Positions 1-11,481 of a stretch of DNA of 64,000 nucleotides are shown in pieces. The notes below the pieces were generated by a model, which saw nothing but the letters and a program-made list of their open reading frames with translations, made no database searches and had not been told where the DNA came from. Made by a program: the position numbers and the translations under genes. Source of the DNA: Smallanthus sonchifolius (Eukaryota > Streptophyta > Magnoliopsida > Asterales > Asteraceae); contig CM042034.1 of assembly GCA_023525975.1 (NCBI GenBank), positions 20,007,501-20,071,500 of the forward strand, read 5' to 3'. Numbering within the stretch: position 1 is the first letter of the stretch; each line of letters opens with the position of its first letter.

Positions 1-2076
1 CATAAGATCCATGAAAACCGCGGGTGCGTTGGTTAAACCGAAAGGCATAACTGTAAATTCATAGTGACCGTAACGAGTGCGAAAAGCGGTTTTAGGAATG
101 TCATCTTCTTTCACTCTCAGTTAATGGTACCCGGATTTCAAATCAATCTTAGAGAACCACGACGCCCCTTGTAATTGATCGAAAAGATCATCAATCCTAG
201 GCAAAGGGTACCTATTCTTCACCGTCAACTTATTCAACTCCCGATAATCCATACACATCCTCATGCTCCCATCCTTCTTTTTAACGAAGAGAACGGGCGC
301 ACCCCAAGGTGAGACACTTGGGCGTATGAAACCTTTATCAAGCAATTCTTGCAATTGCTCCATCAATTCTTTCATTTCTGGCGGTGCCAATCTATAAGGC
401 GCTTTAGCTACCGGTTTAGCATCCGGCATCAAGTCGATCCCAAACTCAATCTCCCTATCAGGCGGAACCCCCGGTAACTCGTCAGGAAACACATCCGCAA
501 ACTGATTCACGACCGGCACGTCGTGAATCTCTTTTACCTTTCCATCCACATCCGTAACACATGCCATGAACGCCTTGCACCCACGCGCCATGTACTTGGT
601 TGCCTTCATAAAGGAGCACAACCTCACCTTACCTTTCTTATCACCTTCAATGTAGATGGACTCTCCCGACGGGGAATCAAGTTGGATCGCCTTTGGTCCA
701 CATAATATACTCGCCTTATTCTTTGACAACCAATCCATCCCCACAATAACATCAAAATCCCCCATAGTCATAGGGATCAAATCAATAAGAAATGTTTCAC
801 CCCCCGCTCTCAACTTGCAATTTCTAAAAATATCAAACACCAGGAAGCTCTTATCATTGGCCGCCTCGATTTCCAAAGGTTCATCTAACTTGCTACTTAG
901 AAACGAAGAATGCTTAACAAATTTCAAAGACACAAACGAACGACTAGCCCCCGAATCAAAAAGAACTAGTGCAGGTAAAGAGTTAATCTTGAAAGTACCT
1001 GTCACCACTTCCGAGTCATTCTTTGCTTCCTCCGCTGAGATGTGGAAAGCTCTACCCTTAGGTCTTGGCATCTCTATCTTCTTGTCGCTTCTACCTTGCT
1101 TTAACTCGGGACAATCCACCCTATTGTGCCCGGGTTTGTAACAGTTATAACACAACTGAATTTGGCTTGTACATTGATTAGCCATGTGTCCCGGCTTTCC
1201 ACATTTATAGCAATTCAAGGATCCTTTCTTACAATCCCCGAAGTGCTCTTTACCACAATTTTTGCACGCCCGAGAAGAGAACTTGTTGAATGGCTTCTTG
1301 CTAGGACTCCCGCCCTTTATCTTTTTCACCACTTGTTCAACGATTTCACGCTTCCTCTTCTCGCCTCTAGCTTCTTGCCTCCTCAACTCCACCTCTCTTT
1401 CCCGACACCTGTTTATCAAGTCTACAAGTGTGGTAAATGAGGATGGAGATATGCTATCCCTGAACTCCACCGTCAGCATAGCATAAAACCTGTCAATCTT
1501 GGCTTTCTCAGTTGACACCACATCCGGGCAGAACTTGGCACGATCAAAGAAAGTCCCCGCTAACTCATCAATCGATTCAGTCGTTTGCCTCATGAGGAGG
1601 AACTCCTCAGTCATTCTGTCAACCGCGGCTTGTGGGCAATGGTACTTCAGAAAAGCCGCCTTAAATTCCTCCCAAGTCATGGAGGTCACACCCAAATCAC
1701 CTCTCTCCTTGCGGAGATTCAACAACCACTCTTTCGCCCTTCCAGTCAATAAAGGCACACTGAACATCACCCTATCCTCAGGCTTACATTTAGTAGTCTC
1801 GAAATTAGACTCCATATCCACAATCCACCTGTGGCTCAGAATCGGGTCCACTTGCCCGCCATATTCCTTGGGCTTAATTACCATAAACTCCTTTAGGGTA
1901 CAACCCTGTGGCACCCTTTCCTTCTCTTTTAACACGTCTTCGAGGGTAAGCTTGATAGCCCCTCTCATTTCTTCCATTAACAAGGTTGTGGCTTGCTCGA
2001 AGGCCTTAGCCACTTCCTCTTTTATCATATCTTGGATTCTTGGATCCAATGGTTCATTACTTGCATCTTCTGCCAT
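1..2076 (-). pseudogene. Ty3/gypsy gag-pol polyprotein, 5' part, broken by one stop
   Basis: Reads leftward from the first ATG at 2076; an upstream in-frame TTG at 2103 is not a likely start. The order is retrotransposon gag, zinc knuckles, aspartic protease, start of reverse transcriptase. Visible motifs are two good CCHC knuckles (CYKCGKPGHMANQC and CYNCYKPGHNRVDC) after a poorer one, the protease site LFDSGAS, and the RT opening around WGAPVLFVKKKDGS and MDYRELNKLT. The frame stops at 121-123 (TAA) directly after KIDLKSGYH, where this family normally has Gln; the same frame then stays open to the window edge (LRV, then MPFGLTNAP), so one CAA-to-TAA change is the visible lesion. RNase H, integrase and the 3' LTR lie outside the window. 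The PBS and 5' LTR follow to the right. The gag-protease-RT order and CCHC knuckles are typical of Ty3/gypsy; the lineage is not assigned. Confidence 0.93.
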
Positions 2077-2580
2077 CTCTAAGCTTTTGAAAATGAACCA
2101 CAAATACCTTAATACCCTTTCACTTTCAATACCCTAGGTATCCATTACACATTCACTATTATATGTATTAAGTATATATATACCTACCTATATACATACA
2201 TACATATATAACCACCTTCACCTAATCCTTGCAAATGTTCATTGTTATATGGTAATCATAAAGTCTCTTGCACATTTCATCTTATTAAACATATTGGCCA
2301 GACATGTTTAATAGTACGCCATGCCCAATTGTAATTACCATCTCCATATAACAAGTCACAAAACAAGTTTCGGCACACATAACACCTTAACAACATTCTT
2401 CATACATATATACATACACCATATATATATATATTATCATATTATCAAATCATTACTAACCTTTCATTTCCGCAAGCTCCGAGTCTTAGTCAAGTCCTCA
2501 TTGGATTCTCGTATCATTCCCCCATACCAAGAGCATCCGGTTTGAGTTTAGTGCCACCACACCAAATCCCTCAAACCATT
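2077..2580 (-). other. untranslated leader of the Ty3/gypsy element
   Basis: AT-rich DNA between the primer binding site and the gag start codon, with runs of TATA/CATA dinucleotides around 2160-2210 and 2400-2440. No convincing coding frame; small frames here are chance. Confidence 0.7.
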
Positions 2581-2592
2581 GCTCTGATACCA
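2581..2592 (-). other. primer binding site (initiator Met tRNA type)
   Basis: On the minus strand this reads TGGTATCAGAGC, the usual plant retroelement match to the 3' end of initiator Met tRNA. It starts 3 nt inside the 5' LTR end and fixes the orientation of the element. Confidence 0.9.
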
Positions 2593-2648
2593 AGTTGTAA
2601 CACACCACTTTTAAAAACACGTAAACGCGCGGAAGACTTAATCCCAAG

Positions 2649-2685
<37 letters not shown>

Positions 2686-2686
2686 C

Positions 2687-2814
2687 CTCGCGTACCGCGA
2701 GACAAAAAGGCCACCCCCCTCGCGTACCGCGAGAGAGTCTCAGAAAGCCAGCCGGAAAAGCAAGTCTCTCGCGTACCGCGAGAGATCCCAACCTGGTTTC
2801 TCGCGTACCGCGAG
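2687..2814. repeat. four copies of a 15-bp GC-rich palindrome in the LTR
   Basis: CTCGCGTACCGCGAG occurs at 2687-2701, 2719-2733, 2768-2782 and 2800-2814, identical in all four while the spacers differ. Each can fold as a 6-bp GC stem with a 3-nt loop. They lie near the 3' end of the LTR in the sense direction of the element, the likely R/U5 part. Confidence 0.9.
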
Positions 2815-3229
2815 GGACCTACTTTCACAGAAAGTTTTGGAACCTGGGCAAATTTCATACTTAGCCAAAATTTCCATCTTTTAACTAAATGCATGACACC
2901 AATTTATTTCCAACACCAGGGTTTTGACCAAAAACACATATGACCAAATAACATATCACCAAAAACACAATTTAAGGATCAAATCACCATATACAAGTAA
3001 TTTCCCAAAGTCCTCAAAACCACCAAAAACGCATACGAGATCCCTTCACGCTGTGGACTTGACCTTGACCTACTTCGGAGCTTTCCCTACATCACCACAT
3101 TGACATAACACCATTAGTAATGATATAAACATATCAAACAAGTATTTACAACTTGCTTTCACCCTTTTCACCCATTTGACCCATTTGACCCATTTGCTCC
3201 CATTTGGTCAAATAAGGCCCCTTACACTA

Positions 3230-3460
3230 GACTTATATACCACATAAGTCACTTACACCACATTCACCATTTTTCCACAATGGCTTGACTTATATACCAC
3301 ATAAGTCAATTACACCAATCTCACCATTTTTCCACAATGGTTAGACTTATATTCCGCATAAGTCAATTTACACCGACTTCACCATTATTCCACAATGGTT
3401 GACTTATATACCACATAAGTCACTTTCTTCAATTTACCACATTTAGTTGACTTTACACCA
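3230..3460. repeat. 57-bp tandem repeat inside the gypsy LTR
   Basis: Units start at 3230, 3287, 3344 and 3401 with the shared core GACTTATATACCACATAAGT followed by a CACCATT...CCACAATGG segment. Degenerate units continue to about 3620. The core is itself close to an inverted repeat (ACTTAT...ATAAGT). Confidence 0.85.
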
Positions 3461-4675
3461 CACGAGTCATTTACTCTACTTTATCACATACCACATTTTA
3501 GCTTAACTATATACCACATAGTCATTTACACCAATTCAACATATTCTACATTTTAGTTTGACCATATACCACATAGCCAACTACATTATGCATACAAAAC
3601 TTGACTTTTACCACACAAGTCAATTCTCACACCATATAGGTTTAATAACAAATTTCATCCACATACCAATAAACACATATAAGATATTTGAATAACCAAC
3701 ATGAAATTCAAATATGAACATCACCACCACCTATCATTACTAAGTAAGTGCAAAGCACTTACCTTTTGAGTTAGAGGATCCCGCACCACCTTCTAGCTTT
3801 GCAATTTGATTACCTAAACACATTCACCTAGTTTAGTAATCTAACATTCATCAAAATTCTATTACAATTGAGTCCACAACTCAATTTCCCCATTTCTAAC
3901 CCAAATTGACCCGTTTGGGTTATCCTCATAACCAAACACCCTCTTTCACCACAAACTCACCCACTTGAGTTTCATTAACTTAATCTTAACACTAATTTTT
4001 CTTCCAAAAATTGTTATTAAGTTAATTTGGTGTTTGTTCAAGTGTCTAACATCTTAAAAACACTTAATCTTCATTAATTCATCATTTTAGCATCATGATC
4101 CAAACACCCCCAATTTCCACCATATGAACCCTAACTTCTCATAATCAAAATCAAAGGGTTCTAGGATGTTAATCATCATTCTTTAACTTTAGTTTAGCTA
4201 GATTATCAATAATCTAACACCATTTCATCACATGCATACATAAATTTCGGATTTCACCCAAAACCCACCAAGAACACATTCATGGTGAAATCAAGAGGAA
4301 GAGAATCACTTACTTGATGTTATGAAGGTGTTGTGTGAGCCAAAACCTTCACAAAACAAGCCTCAATTCCACGATTTAGCTCCAAAACCGAAATTCTCTT
4401 CTTCTCCTCTTCTCTTGAACGACTAACACCTCAAAAATGAGGTTAATTTTGACTTTAACTAGTCAAATGGCAGATTTTGCCATATTACAACTTTAGTCCC
4501 TCAACTTTCCACTTCACCCATTTCATTCTAAAGTTAGTCAAAACTAACATAGCCCCATTACAAACTTGAAACCCACTTGTTTCAACTTATTTCTAAAATA
4601 TTATTTTCACCATAATATTAATTAGAAATATTTATTTATTTATAACGAGACCCGGATTTTGGTTCGTTACACCCA

Positions 4676-5055
4676 GTGTATATTTGTGTAACCAAAACAA
4701 CTCACCAAACATAGCAAGACCCATCATGACCTAATAGTATATCGCATTCACATACAAGGATTAGTAAGCCCAAATTGACTTGTTATGATCCGATGTAGGT
4801 TTATGTAGACAAAACAACCCACCAACACATGGCAGGTTCATTAAAGCCCAACAATGTGTCGTATTCACACACAAGGATCAGTAGACCCAATATGACTTGT
4901 TATGACCCGGTATAGGTTAGTGTAGCCAAAATAACCCACCAACACATGACAAGACCCATTAAAGCCCAACAGTATATAGTATTCACACACATGGATCGAT
5001 AGGCTTAAATTGGCTTGTTATGACATGGTGTAGGTTTTTGTAGCCAAAAGTAACG
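4676..5055. repeat. tandem repeat, unit about 118 bp, at least three copies
   Basis: Repeated landmarks are GTAGCCAAAA-type starts followed by CAACCCACCAACACATG, a CCCATTAAAGCCCAAC segment and TTGTTATGA. They recur near 4676, 4793, 4911 and 5028. The gypsy 5' LTR begins directly at this array, so the retroelement landed in or beside it. No gene is seen. Confidence 0.75.
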
Positions 5056-5159
5056 TAATAAGGTCAATTAAGGTCTAAAAAAATTAGTACTCGGTAATCT
5101 GTTGGTAATCATTGATCGATTACCAACAAATTAGTCACCTGTTGCTAGTTTTCCATCAA

Positions 5160-5734
5160 ACACCAGTGGATTACCGACGAAATAAAGTAACTTTATTACC
5201 GACGGTTTGGTCGTCGGTAACCGTCGGTAATATTAGGTCAAAAGAGATCAGCTTCGCTGTTAATTCTCACTTTCCCCTTTTCATTTCTCTCCACTCTAAT
5301 CGATGATTATCTCTATAGCCACCTCCAATCGAATAACCTCCACCACCACCATCCACCAACTCAGCTGCCACCATCGCACATCACCACCCTCACACCAACC
5401 AGCATATACCTCCGCCACCATTGCACACCGCCACCCTCGCACCAACCAACGTATACTACCGCCACCATCGCACACCACCACCTTCTCTTAGTTTCCACCA
5501 CCAACACAACCGCCTCTAGTCGACTGATAACCGTCGACCACCATCGAGTGAGTATAAAACCCCCTTTGGTCCAATTTGAGAAAAGGAATAATTTTTTATG
5601 TGAAACTATCATTGTTTTGATTGATTATAGTGTGTATGTATGTAACTTGTTTTAATTCATTATATGTGCGTGTACATTACCGACGGTTTTGTCGACAGAA
5701 TTGGCCGTCGTTTATACATGTTTGGTTAGTAGTG
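5160..5734. mobile_element. CACTA (En/Spm-type) transposon remnant, one end present
   Basis: The right end reads ...GGTTAGTAGTG, the complement of the CACTACTA terminus of CACTA elements. Short subterminal motifs (ACCGACGGT and its complement ACCGTCGGT) cluster at 5168-5235 and again at 5678-5710, a typical CACTA trait. I found no matching CACTA start to the left, so that end is truncated or too degenerate. The interior at 5330-5520 is a low-complexity CCACCACC-type stretch that gives spurious frames on both strands. No transposase is present. Confidence 0.6.
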
Positions 5735-6155
5735 GAAATAAGATGATATTTTCTTTCTTATAAAAAAATACCCTCAAAGACTTTCTTGTTTAGCTAGGTT
5801 TACAAATATATATTGAAATATTTCTATAAAATTTAAGTTTGGTTATTTTATAATAAAGTAAACGATAATGTACGATGATTAAACAAAGTAAATAAGAAGG
5901 ATGTGTTCATTTCTGCTCATTAAACTTCACATATTTCACAAATTGTTGAAATATTTCATAATCTTTAAAGCTTACATCCATGTACTTCACCAATAATGCC
6001 CGAAAACAAAAGAACGAGAAACTAAAATATCATCAACATAACACGAACGGTCGAATTCATTTTCTATTCTTTCCTTTTCGGGCATTTCAATTTTGGAAGA
6101 TACACAAGAGAATGTTGCACATTGACGAGTATTCGACTTCAAGGAACACAAGTTC
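5735..6155. other. AT-rich 3' flank of the bHLH gene
   Basis: Should contain the 3' UTR of the bHLH68-like gene, which is transcribed leftward. No other coding or RNA feature is seen. Confidence 0.5.
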
Positions 6156-9100
6156 TTAGAATCCACCACCTAGTGCCGGAGTCCAGAATTCGGCGCCATT
6201 AATGGTCATATTTGTAGTGTCAATATGATCCACACAAGTCACCGGAACCAAGCATAACCCTCTACTGGCAAGGTCCTTCGGAAGTGGCTTCCCATCCTAC
6301 ATAAAATTAAACATTTCAACTTCTTTTATTAAGGTCCATTCTTTTCATGTAATGATAATATATCAATGAAGGACTTGGTTAAAAAATTATATTAATTAAG
6401 CAATAATTAACACCTTTTATTGATGCAATCCCGAGGTTATTAAGTAAACCTCTCAATTTATTAATCATCAAATTAAAGTTGAGAATCATGTCTCCCACTT
6501 TGTGTTGAATAATCCCTTAAATGAGCTAATAAGTGATGGATCCAATAAAGCATAACGAATTATGTATTATATTATACATAAATAATATTATTATATTATA
6601 TATAAATAATATATACACATAACTCCTTTTCCTTTTGTTTATCTCATTTAATAATTTAAGAGTGTTAAACAGGTCTCCGTAGGTTGGTGGGCCGAACTGA
6701 ACCCGAACCCGAAAATGTTACATGAACTTAAACACGACACGATCACAGAAATCTTGTTAGACACATAAACCCAAGCTTGATAAGGGTTGACACAAATACG
6801 ACCTTTAAACCTATACTATTTTTTTCATGGTAATATTCTAGAAATACAAAATTATAACCAAAAATACAAATGTTTATAAAACAGTTACGATTAAAACATG
6901 TTTGACATAAAGCACATTTGGTTTTTTAAAATGGGTCGATCCGTGAACATGTCAAGTTGACCCGAACACGACGGATTTTACTAAATATGTACACGGGTTC
7001 GACGTGAAACTGACTCGTATTTTGAATGCATTGGGAAATGTGCATTAGAGAAATATAAGCATGGGCAACTTACAGCAGTATGTTGGTGTCTCGTGCCTCC
7101 TGAAACATTATTGGCTAAGTTCATGTACGGTGAGCTAAGTGCCTGCAGTTGAAGAATGTTGAAAAAAGTAACAACTTTTAAGTGCACGCTCGTCTCTAAA
7201 ATGGTGTCTTGTTAAACCTACTGCTATGAATAATAATGATAATAATTAATTAAAAAAAAGTAAGTAAAGAAAAAAAAATGTCACCTCAATTTGACCCTCA
7301 AGGAATCTGATCTGACCTGTGGCCTCTAACAACACTGAAGCTGTGTCAGTCTGCAAAAAGTCCCACGCACATTTATCTCTCTTTTTCAGGTTTCAATCTT
7401 TTAAACTAAATTTACTGTTAATTAATTAATAAAATAACTAACTAAAGCATTTATGCTTATGGTCCTCAATTTACATGATATTTTTATTATTTTATGCTAT
7501 CTGTTATCTGTTTTATTGAAAGAATAATTAAGATTTAAATTCAAGATTTTATAGGTTATTTTAGAGTAACATAAGAATGGTATCATATATTGGTGTGTTT
7601 TGATTGTTCGAGTATTTATCTTTTTATTGTTTTTAGTGATTTACATGTTCTAACTTCTTGCTGGTTATGTAATTTTTTATATTAATAAAATCTTCCGTCG
7701 TTAAAAAAAAAAGACTAAGAAGGTGTAACGTACCTTTCCGAAAGGCGAAACAAGCTGGTGCAAAGCAGATATTCTGTCACCCAATTTCTCCTTCCTCACC
7801 TGCTTATATTTATAGCCATTGTTAAATATTAGTGTTAGTTGATTAACTAGTTAAATTATCAATTTGTTTACCACAAAACTCAAACAAGCAAACAAATTTA
7901 CATAAGATTTTTCATCTATATCGATATAGACATGAGTCTTGTGATCAAGCATCTTTCTCTATAGAGAAAGCCTAGATAGGTTTATGGACCATACTTCTAA
8001 TTATAGGTAGTGTGTCCTAACTGTAAGTTTTTTTTCTTTATCTAAATTCAAGAATATGAACATTTTTGGAGCCGAAATTGAGGAAACATATTCAATTATA
8101 TACTTACAAAGAATTGTTACTATGTGAGGTAAAAATAATTATACTATATAGGTAGAATTACATATATCCTCCTGTTTTCAACCCTAATTACATATATATC
8201 CAACCCAAAACTTAAATTACATATATCCTCATTTTTTTATAAAACTACCCTTTTAACCTTTACAAGAAATACAACTATTCTTATTCCATCGATCCCAACC
8301 CTAACCTTCTGATTCCCGCTCCTGATCATTTCCAACATCCATCGTCGCTTTTAATCGATTCCATCATCCAATTGGTATATATATAATTAATGAAGAGGAT
8401 AAACGTAAATAAAACTTTAAGCTGGATATATATGTAATTAATGAAGTTTTTAGGGAAAATACGTAAATAAAACTTTGCGTTTGAATTTCTAAACTATATA
8501 AATAAATAAACTTGATGAATGGCAGTTACATAAATATAAATTTTTAGGAATTATGTGATCAAGAGAGAGTTTTCACCTTTAGAGGGGTTTGGGTTGAAGA
8601 ATGTTGAGCCCTAGCTCTTTTAGAAGTCCCACTTGTAAATGTGTCATTACACTCCTTTCATCACATAATTAAGTTATAATTATCATCTTAGTTTTCACTA
8701 ACCACAAATCAAGAATATAAAAACCAGTTAAATGTTCTATACACATACCATGGAAGAAGGCCTTGTTGAAGAAGATTGAAACCTTGGCTTTCTAGACACC
8801 CCACTAGTAGATGTGTCATCATACTTTGATATATAGACACAAACAAACATGTGTAAATGGGCAATAAAAGTAAAGAAGTAAAGAGGGGAAACATAATCTT
8901 TTTGGCTAGATCAATTATGTTTAGTGATTAATTATTAATTACCTGAGATGAATATTGATTAGCATGTTGGTTTCGTCGGTCGATCTTACTCGAAAAGTCG
9001 AACATAGTGGTGGTGGTGTTTAAGCTCATGGTAGAAGATGAACCAACAGATGGAAGTTGAGATGACCAAGAAGAACTACAAGCTTGTAGATCTTCCTCTG

Positions 9101-9676
9101 TATTAATACTGTTGGCATGATGATCATTTTTATTACTATTATAATAAAGTTGTCTGCTTTGTTGATTATCCAAAAATCCATACTTTACTTCACCAACATG
9201 TGCAGCTGCTAAGTTCATGTGTTGTTGTTCTTGATCATTAGCTAATCCATTCCTGAAACCATGTCATATAAACCTCAAAAACACTTTCTTTTAAAAAAAA
9301 AATGATTTTCATCATTAATTAGATGCAAAAGTTTAAAAAATATTGGGTAGAAATTAGCATGCATGAAAGATGATGAAAAAGAGAAAGAGGAGTTAAGTAT
9401 ATATTACAGAACTAAATGACTCCATGAGACTGGAAAATCTTGGTTTTCATGATGGTGATGATCAGCCAAAGCATTAGGGTTTGCAGCAGGAACTAGTAGG
9501 GAAGATCCAAAGAGATATGGAGGATTCAAGATAGAAGATGGCGGCGGCACCGGCAGCGGCAGCGGTAGTGGAAGCTGTGGTGTTGATAAGAAAGTAGGGT
9601 TGTAAGCCTGCTGAGAGCGTGGTGGTTGAAGCTTCCCATTCAAGCTCCACCAATAATTAGGGTTTTCTCCCATCAT
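6156..9676 (-). CDS. bHLH68: bHLH68-like (subfamily XV) bHLH transcription factor, spliced
   Basis: Exons in coding order: 9408-9676, 9252-8943, optional 8823-8749, 8654-8577, 7799-7734, 7350-7285, 7142-7074, 6296-6156. All junctions are GT-AG and phases join, giving 332 aa, or 357 aa with the optional exon. The start is the first ATG (MMGENPNYWW) after an in-frame TAA. N-terminal family marks are NPNYWW and FPVSWSHLVLNGL. The bHLH region is split over three exons: VRKEKLGDRISALHQLVSPF, TDTASVLLEATGQIRFLEGQ, ALSSPYM. The tail DLASRGLCLVPVTCV...WTPALGGGF matches bHLH68-clade proteins. The basic region lacks the His-Glu pair of classical E-box binders, as known for this subfamily, so its DNA site may be atypical. 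It is expected to act in the nucleus as a dimer. The 777-nt intron 7800-8576 and the last intron hold decayed repeats. No lesion is seen. Confidence 0.93.
8749..8823 (-). other. tandemly duplicated cassette exon of the bHLH gene
   Basis: This 75-nt block, 94 nt before canonical exon 8654-8577, resembles it: YDDTSTSGVSRKPRFQSSST here against ECNDTFTSGTSKRARAQHSS there. The nucleotide match runs over most of its length, including TGACACAT and CTTCTTCAAC-like blocks. It has its own acceptor (CAAAG before TATGAT) and a good donor (ATG then GTATGTG), and both edges are phase 0, so it can be included, skipped or exchanged without a frame change. Exon 8577-8654 is the one resembling bHLH68 relatives. 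Confidence 0.8.
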
Positions 9677-11220
9677 CTCCAAAACACTGATTCTCTTGGC
9701 TCTTTATGGCTGTTTTTTCCTCTCAAATTTAGATATTAGAAAACATAAAAGATTAAGCTCATGCCTTGTCTAAAGAAAACAAAAAAACAAAACTTCTTTT
9801 GCTTTAAAGAAAAAACTTTTGTCATAAAATCTTTAATAATTTTCTTGTTTAAGTATCCAAACAAAGGCTTTGATAGAAGCTCTCACTCAGGGTTTATTGT
9901 TTTACTTTCTAGTCATGATTCATTTTAGATTAGTTGAGATTAAAAATGATTAAATTGGCCACTACCCCACCCTCTAAAATATGTCTCTATCAACAAAGTA
10001 ATTTTGAGGTTGTGGGGTTGGAAGTTCTCCATCTTTTCTTTAGTTTAATAATTTATTTGTTTTCTGTATTATTAAAATACAATATTGTTCTTTAGCTTTT
10101 AGCTGTATTACAAAAAAAGTGGGGCACAAAAAAAGGTGGTGGGAAATGGGTTTTGGTACAAAACAAATGTAATTTTGGAGTTTCCTTGATTTGGGGTGTT
10201 AAACTAGGTAGGAGGTTTTTTTGGGTATAGTATTAGGGTTAGGGTTAGCCTCAGAATTGAAATAGGCTCATTGAACTATAAGCAGAATGCTATTTGTTTC
10301 CATAATAACGGACCTATAATATATTAACTCGATTTTTTTTACTTTTGTTAAATCAATTTATTGTTTTAAATTTAACTAGAACTTTTTTATTTTAAAAGAA
10401 GACGTTTCATCAATGGGTTTTCTAATTGTGTTTTTTTTTTATGACTCACATGAAAAATCCGTGTCTTTATTTTTACTTGCTTTATTTTCTTAATATTGTT
10501 AAATGAACTTAGTATTGTCATCAGTTTCTTTATCTTCATTTTTATAATTACACTAAAAATCACTATTTTTTCTCTCTTATTTTTAATTAAATAATCATTT
10601 TTATACCTTTATCGTTACCTTTTCCATCTCCTCCACTCACAACTACTTTAAAAAAATATCAAAAAAATTATGCGGATGAACAGTGTTTTCCCCAAATATA
10701 TTAAAAAAATTATACATTTTCTCTCTTCTCCACTCGCAACCACTTTAAACCACACCCTAAAATATGCAAAACACACTCACACAAATATACAGAAACTGAT
10801 GTGAATGCTCAGTTTTACGTTTAGTTAGAACTTATTTTGAAAGAAGACGTACGTTTCATAAATTAATCATAAAACTAGGGTTTTTTTTTATTATGTTCTT
10901 CTCCTATGACCGTCACGTCAAAATTCACATCTTTATCTCATTAATGCACACATAATATATGGAATGTGCGACTCGATCTTAGTCATGTATCACATTTTCA
11001 TTCGTGTATCTCATTGTGTTCTTTCTCTTGCTATTTTTGTCCTGCCTAATTTTCATAATCCTTACGATTTCATGTATGTTCAAAATTTTCAATTGGAAAT
11101 TAGAATTCTATTATAGCGAAAGTCTTTAGTAAATCACACAACGAATTAAAACTTTAACATCATTTTTCATGAAACTATCATAATAACGGAATGTCAGTCT
11201 TCATGACAGAGCAATCCACC
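9677..11220. other. upstream region of the bHLH gene, non-coding
   Basis: Should hold the 5' UTR and promoter of the minus-strand bHLH gene. It is AT-rich with homopolymer runs. CTCTTCTCCACTC-like blocks are repeated near 10626-10640 and 10718-10735. I see no protein-coding or RNA gene. Confidence 0.5.
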
Positions 11221-11438
11221 GGTCCATGCTATCCAAGCCCTTAGGGTGAAAGGGGTGCAATACCCCCCGAGTACGAGAGAGGGTATCGAGTAGAGGGGAG
11301 TACACTGCCCCCTATAAATCGAGTTCTTTGCCCGGGTAAGTTTACCGAGTTAATTTACTCGGATGAGGGAAAAGAAAATGACCGTTGGGAGAGTCATTGG
11401 GGGGGGGGGGTGTCGGGGGATTTAAAAAAAATTCTAAT

Positions 11439-11481
<43 letters not shown>

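Larger units (their letters stand above)
2596..4671 (-). mobile_element. 5' LTR of the Ty3/gypsy element
   Basis: About 2.08 kb bounded by TGTAAC (plus strand, left) and GTTACA (right), a perfect 6-bp terminal inverted repeat of the TG...CA form. The left edge is 3 nt from the primer binding site. It holds a 32-base T run (2650-2681), four copies of a 15-bp palindrome (2687-2814) and a tandem array (3230-3460). On the minus strand a TATAAATA stretch lies at about 4636-4643, close to the LTR start. The partner LTR is outside the window, so neither LTR divergence nor the target duplication can be checked. Confidence 0.85.

Noticed and set aside
2498..2943. Frames of 97-133 codons across the palindrome region
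   Set aside because: They cross the LTR end, a poly-T tract and palindromes, and are shadows of the gypsy LTR.
5303..5612. Overlapping frames on both strands in a CCACCACC-rich stretch
   Set aside because: Low-complexity repeats within the CACTA remnant give long frames by chance; no domain.
9677..9682. Start of the bHLH protein two codons earlier (MEMMGENP)
   Set aside because: That codon is TTG; the first ATG is at 9676, with an in-frame TAA a few codons further upstream.
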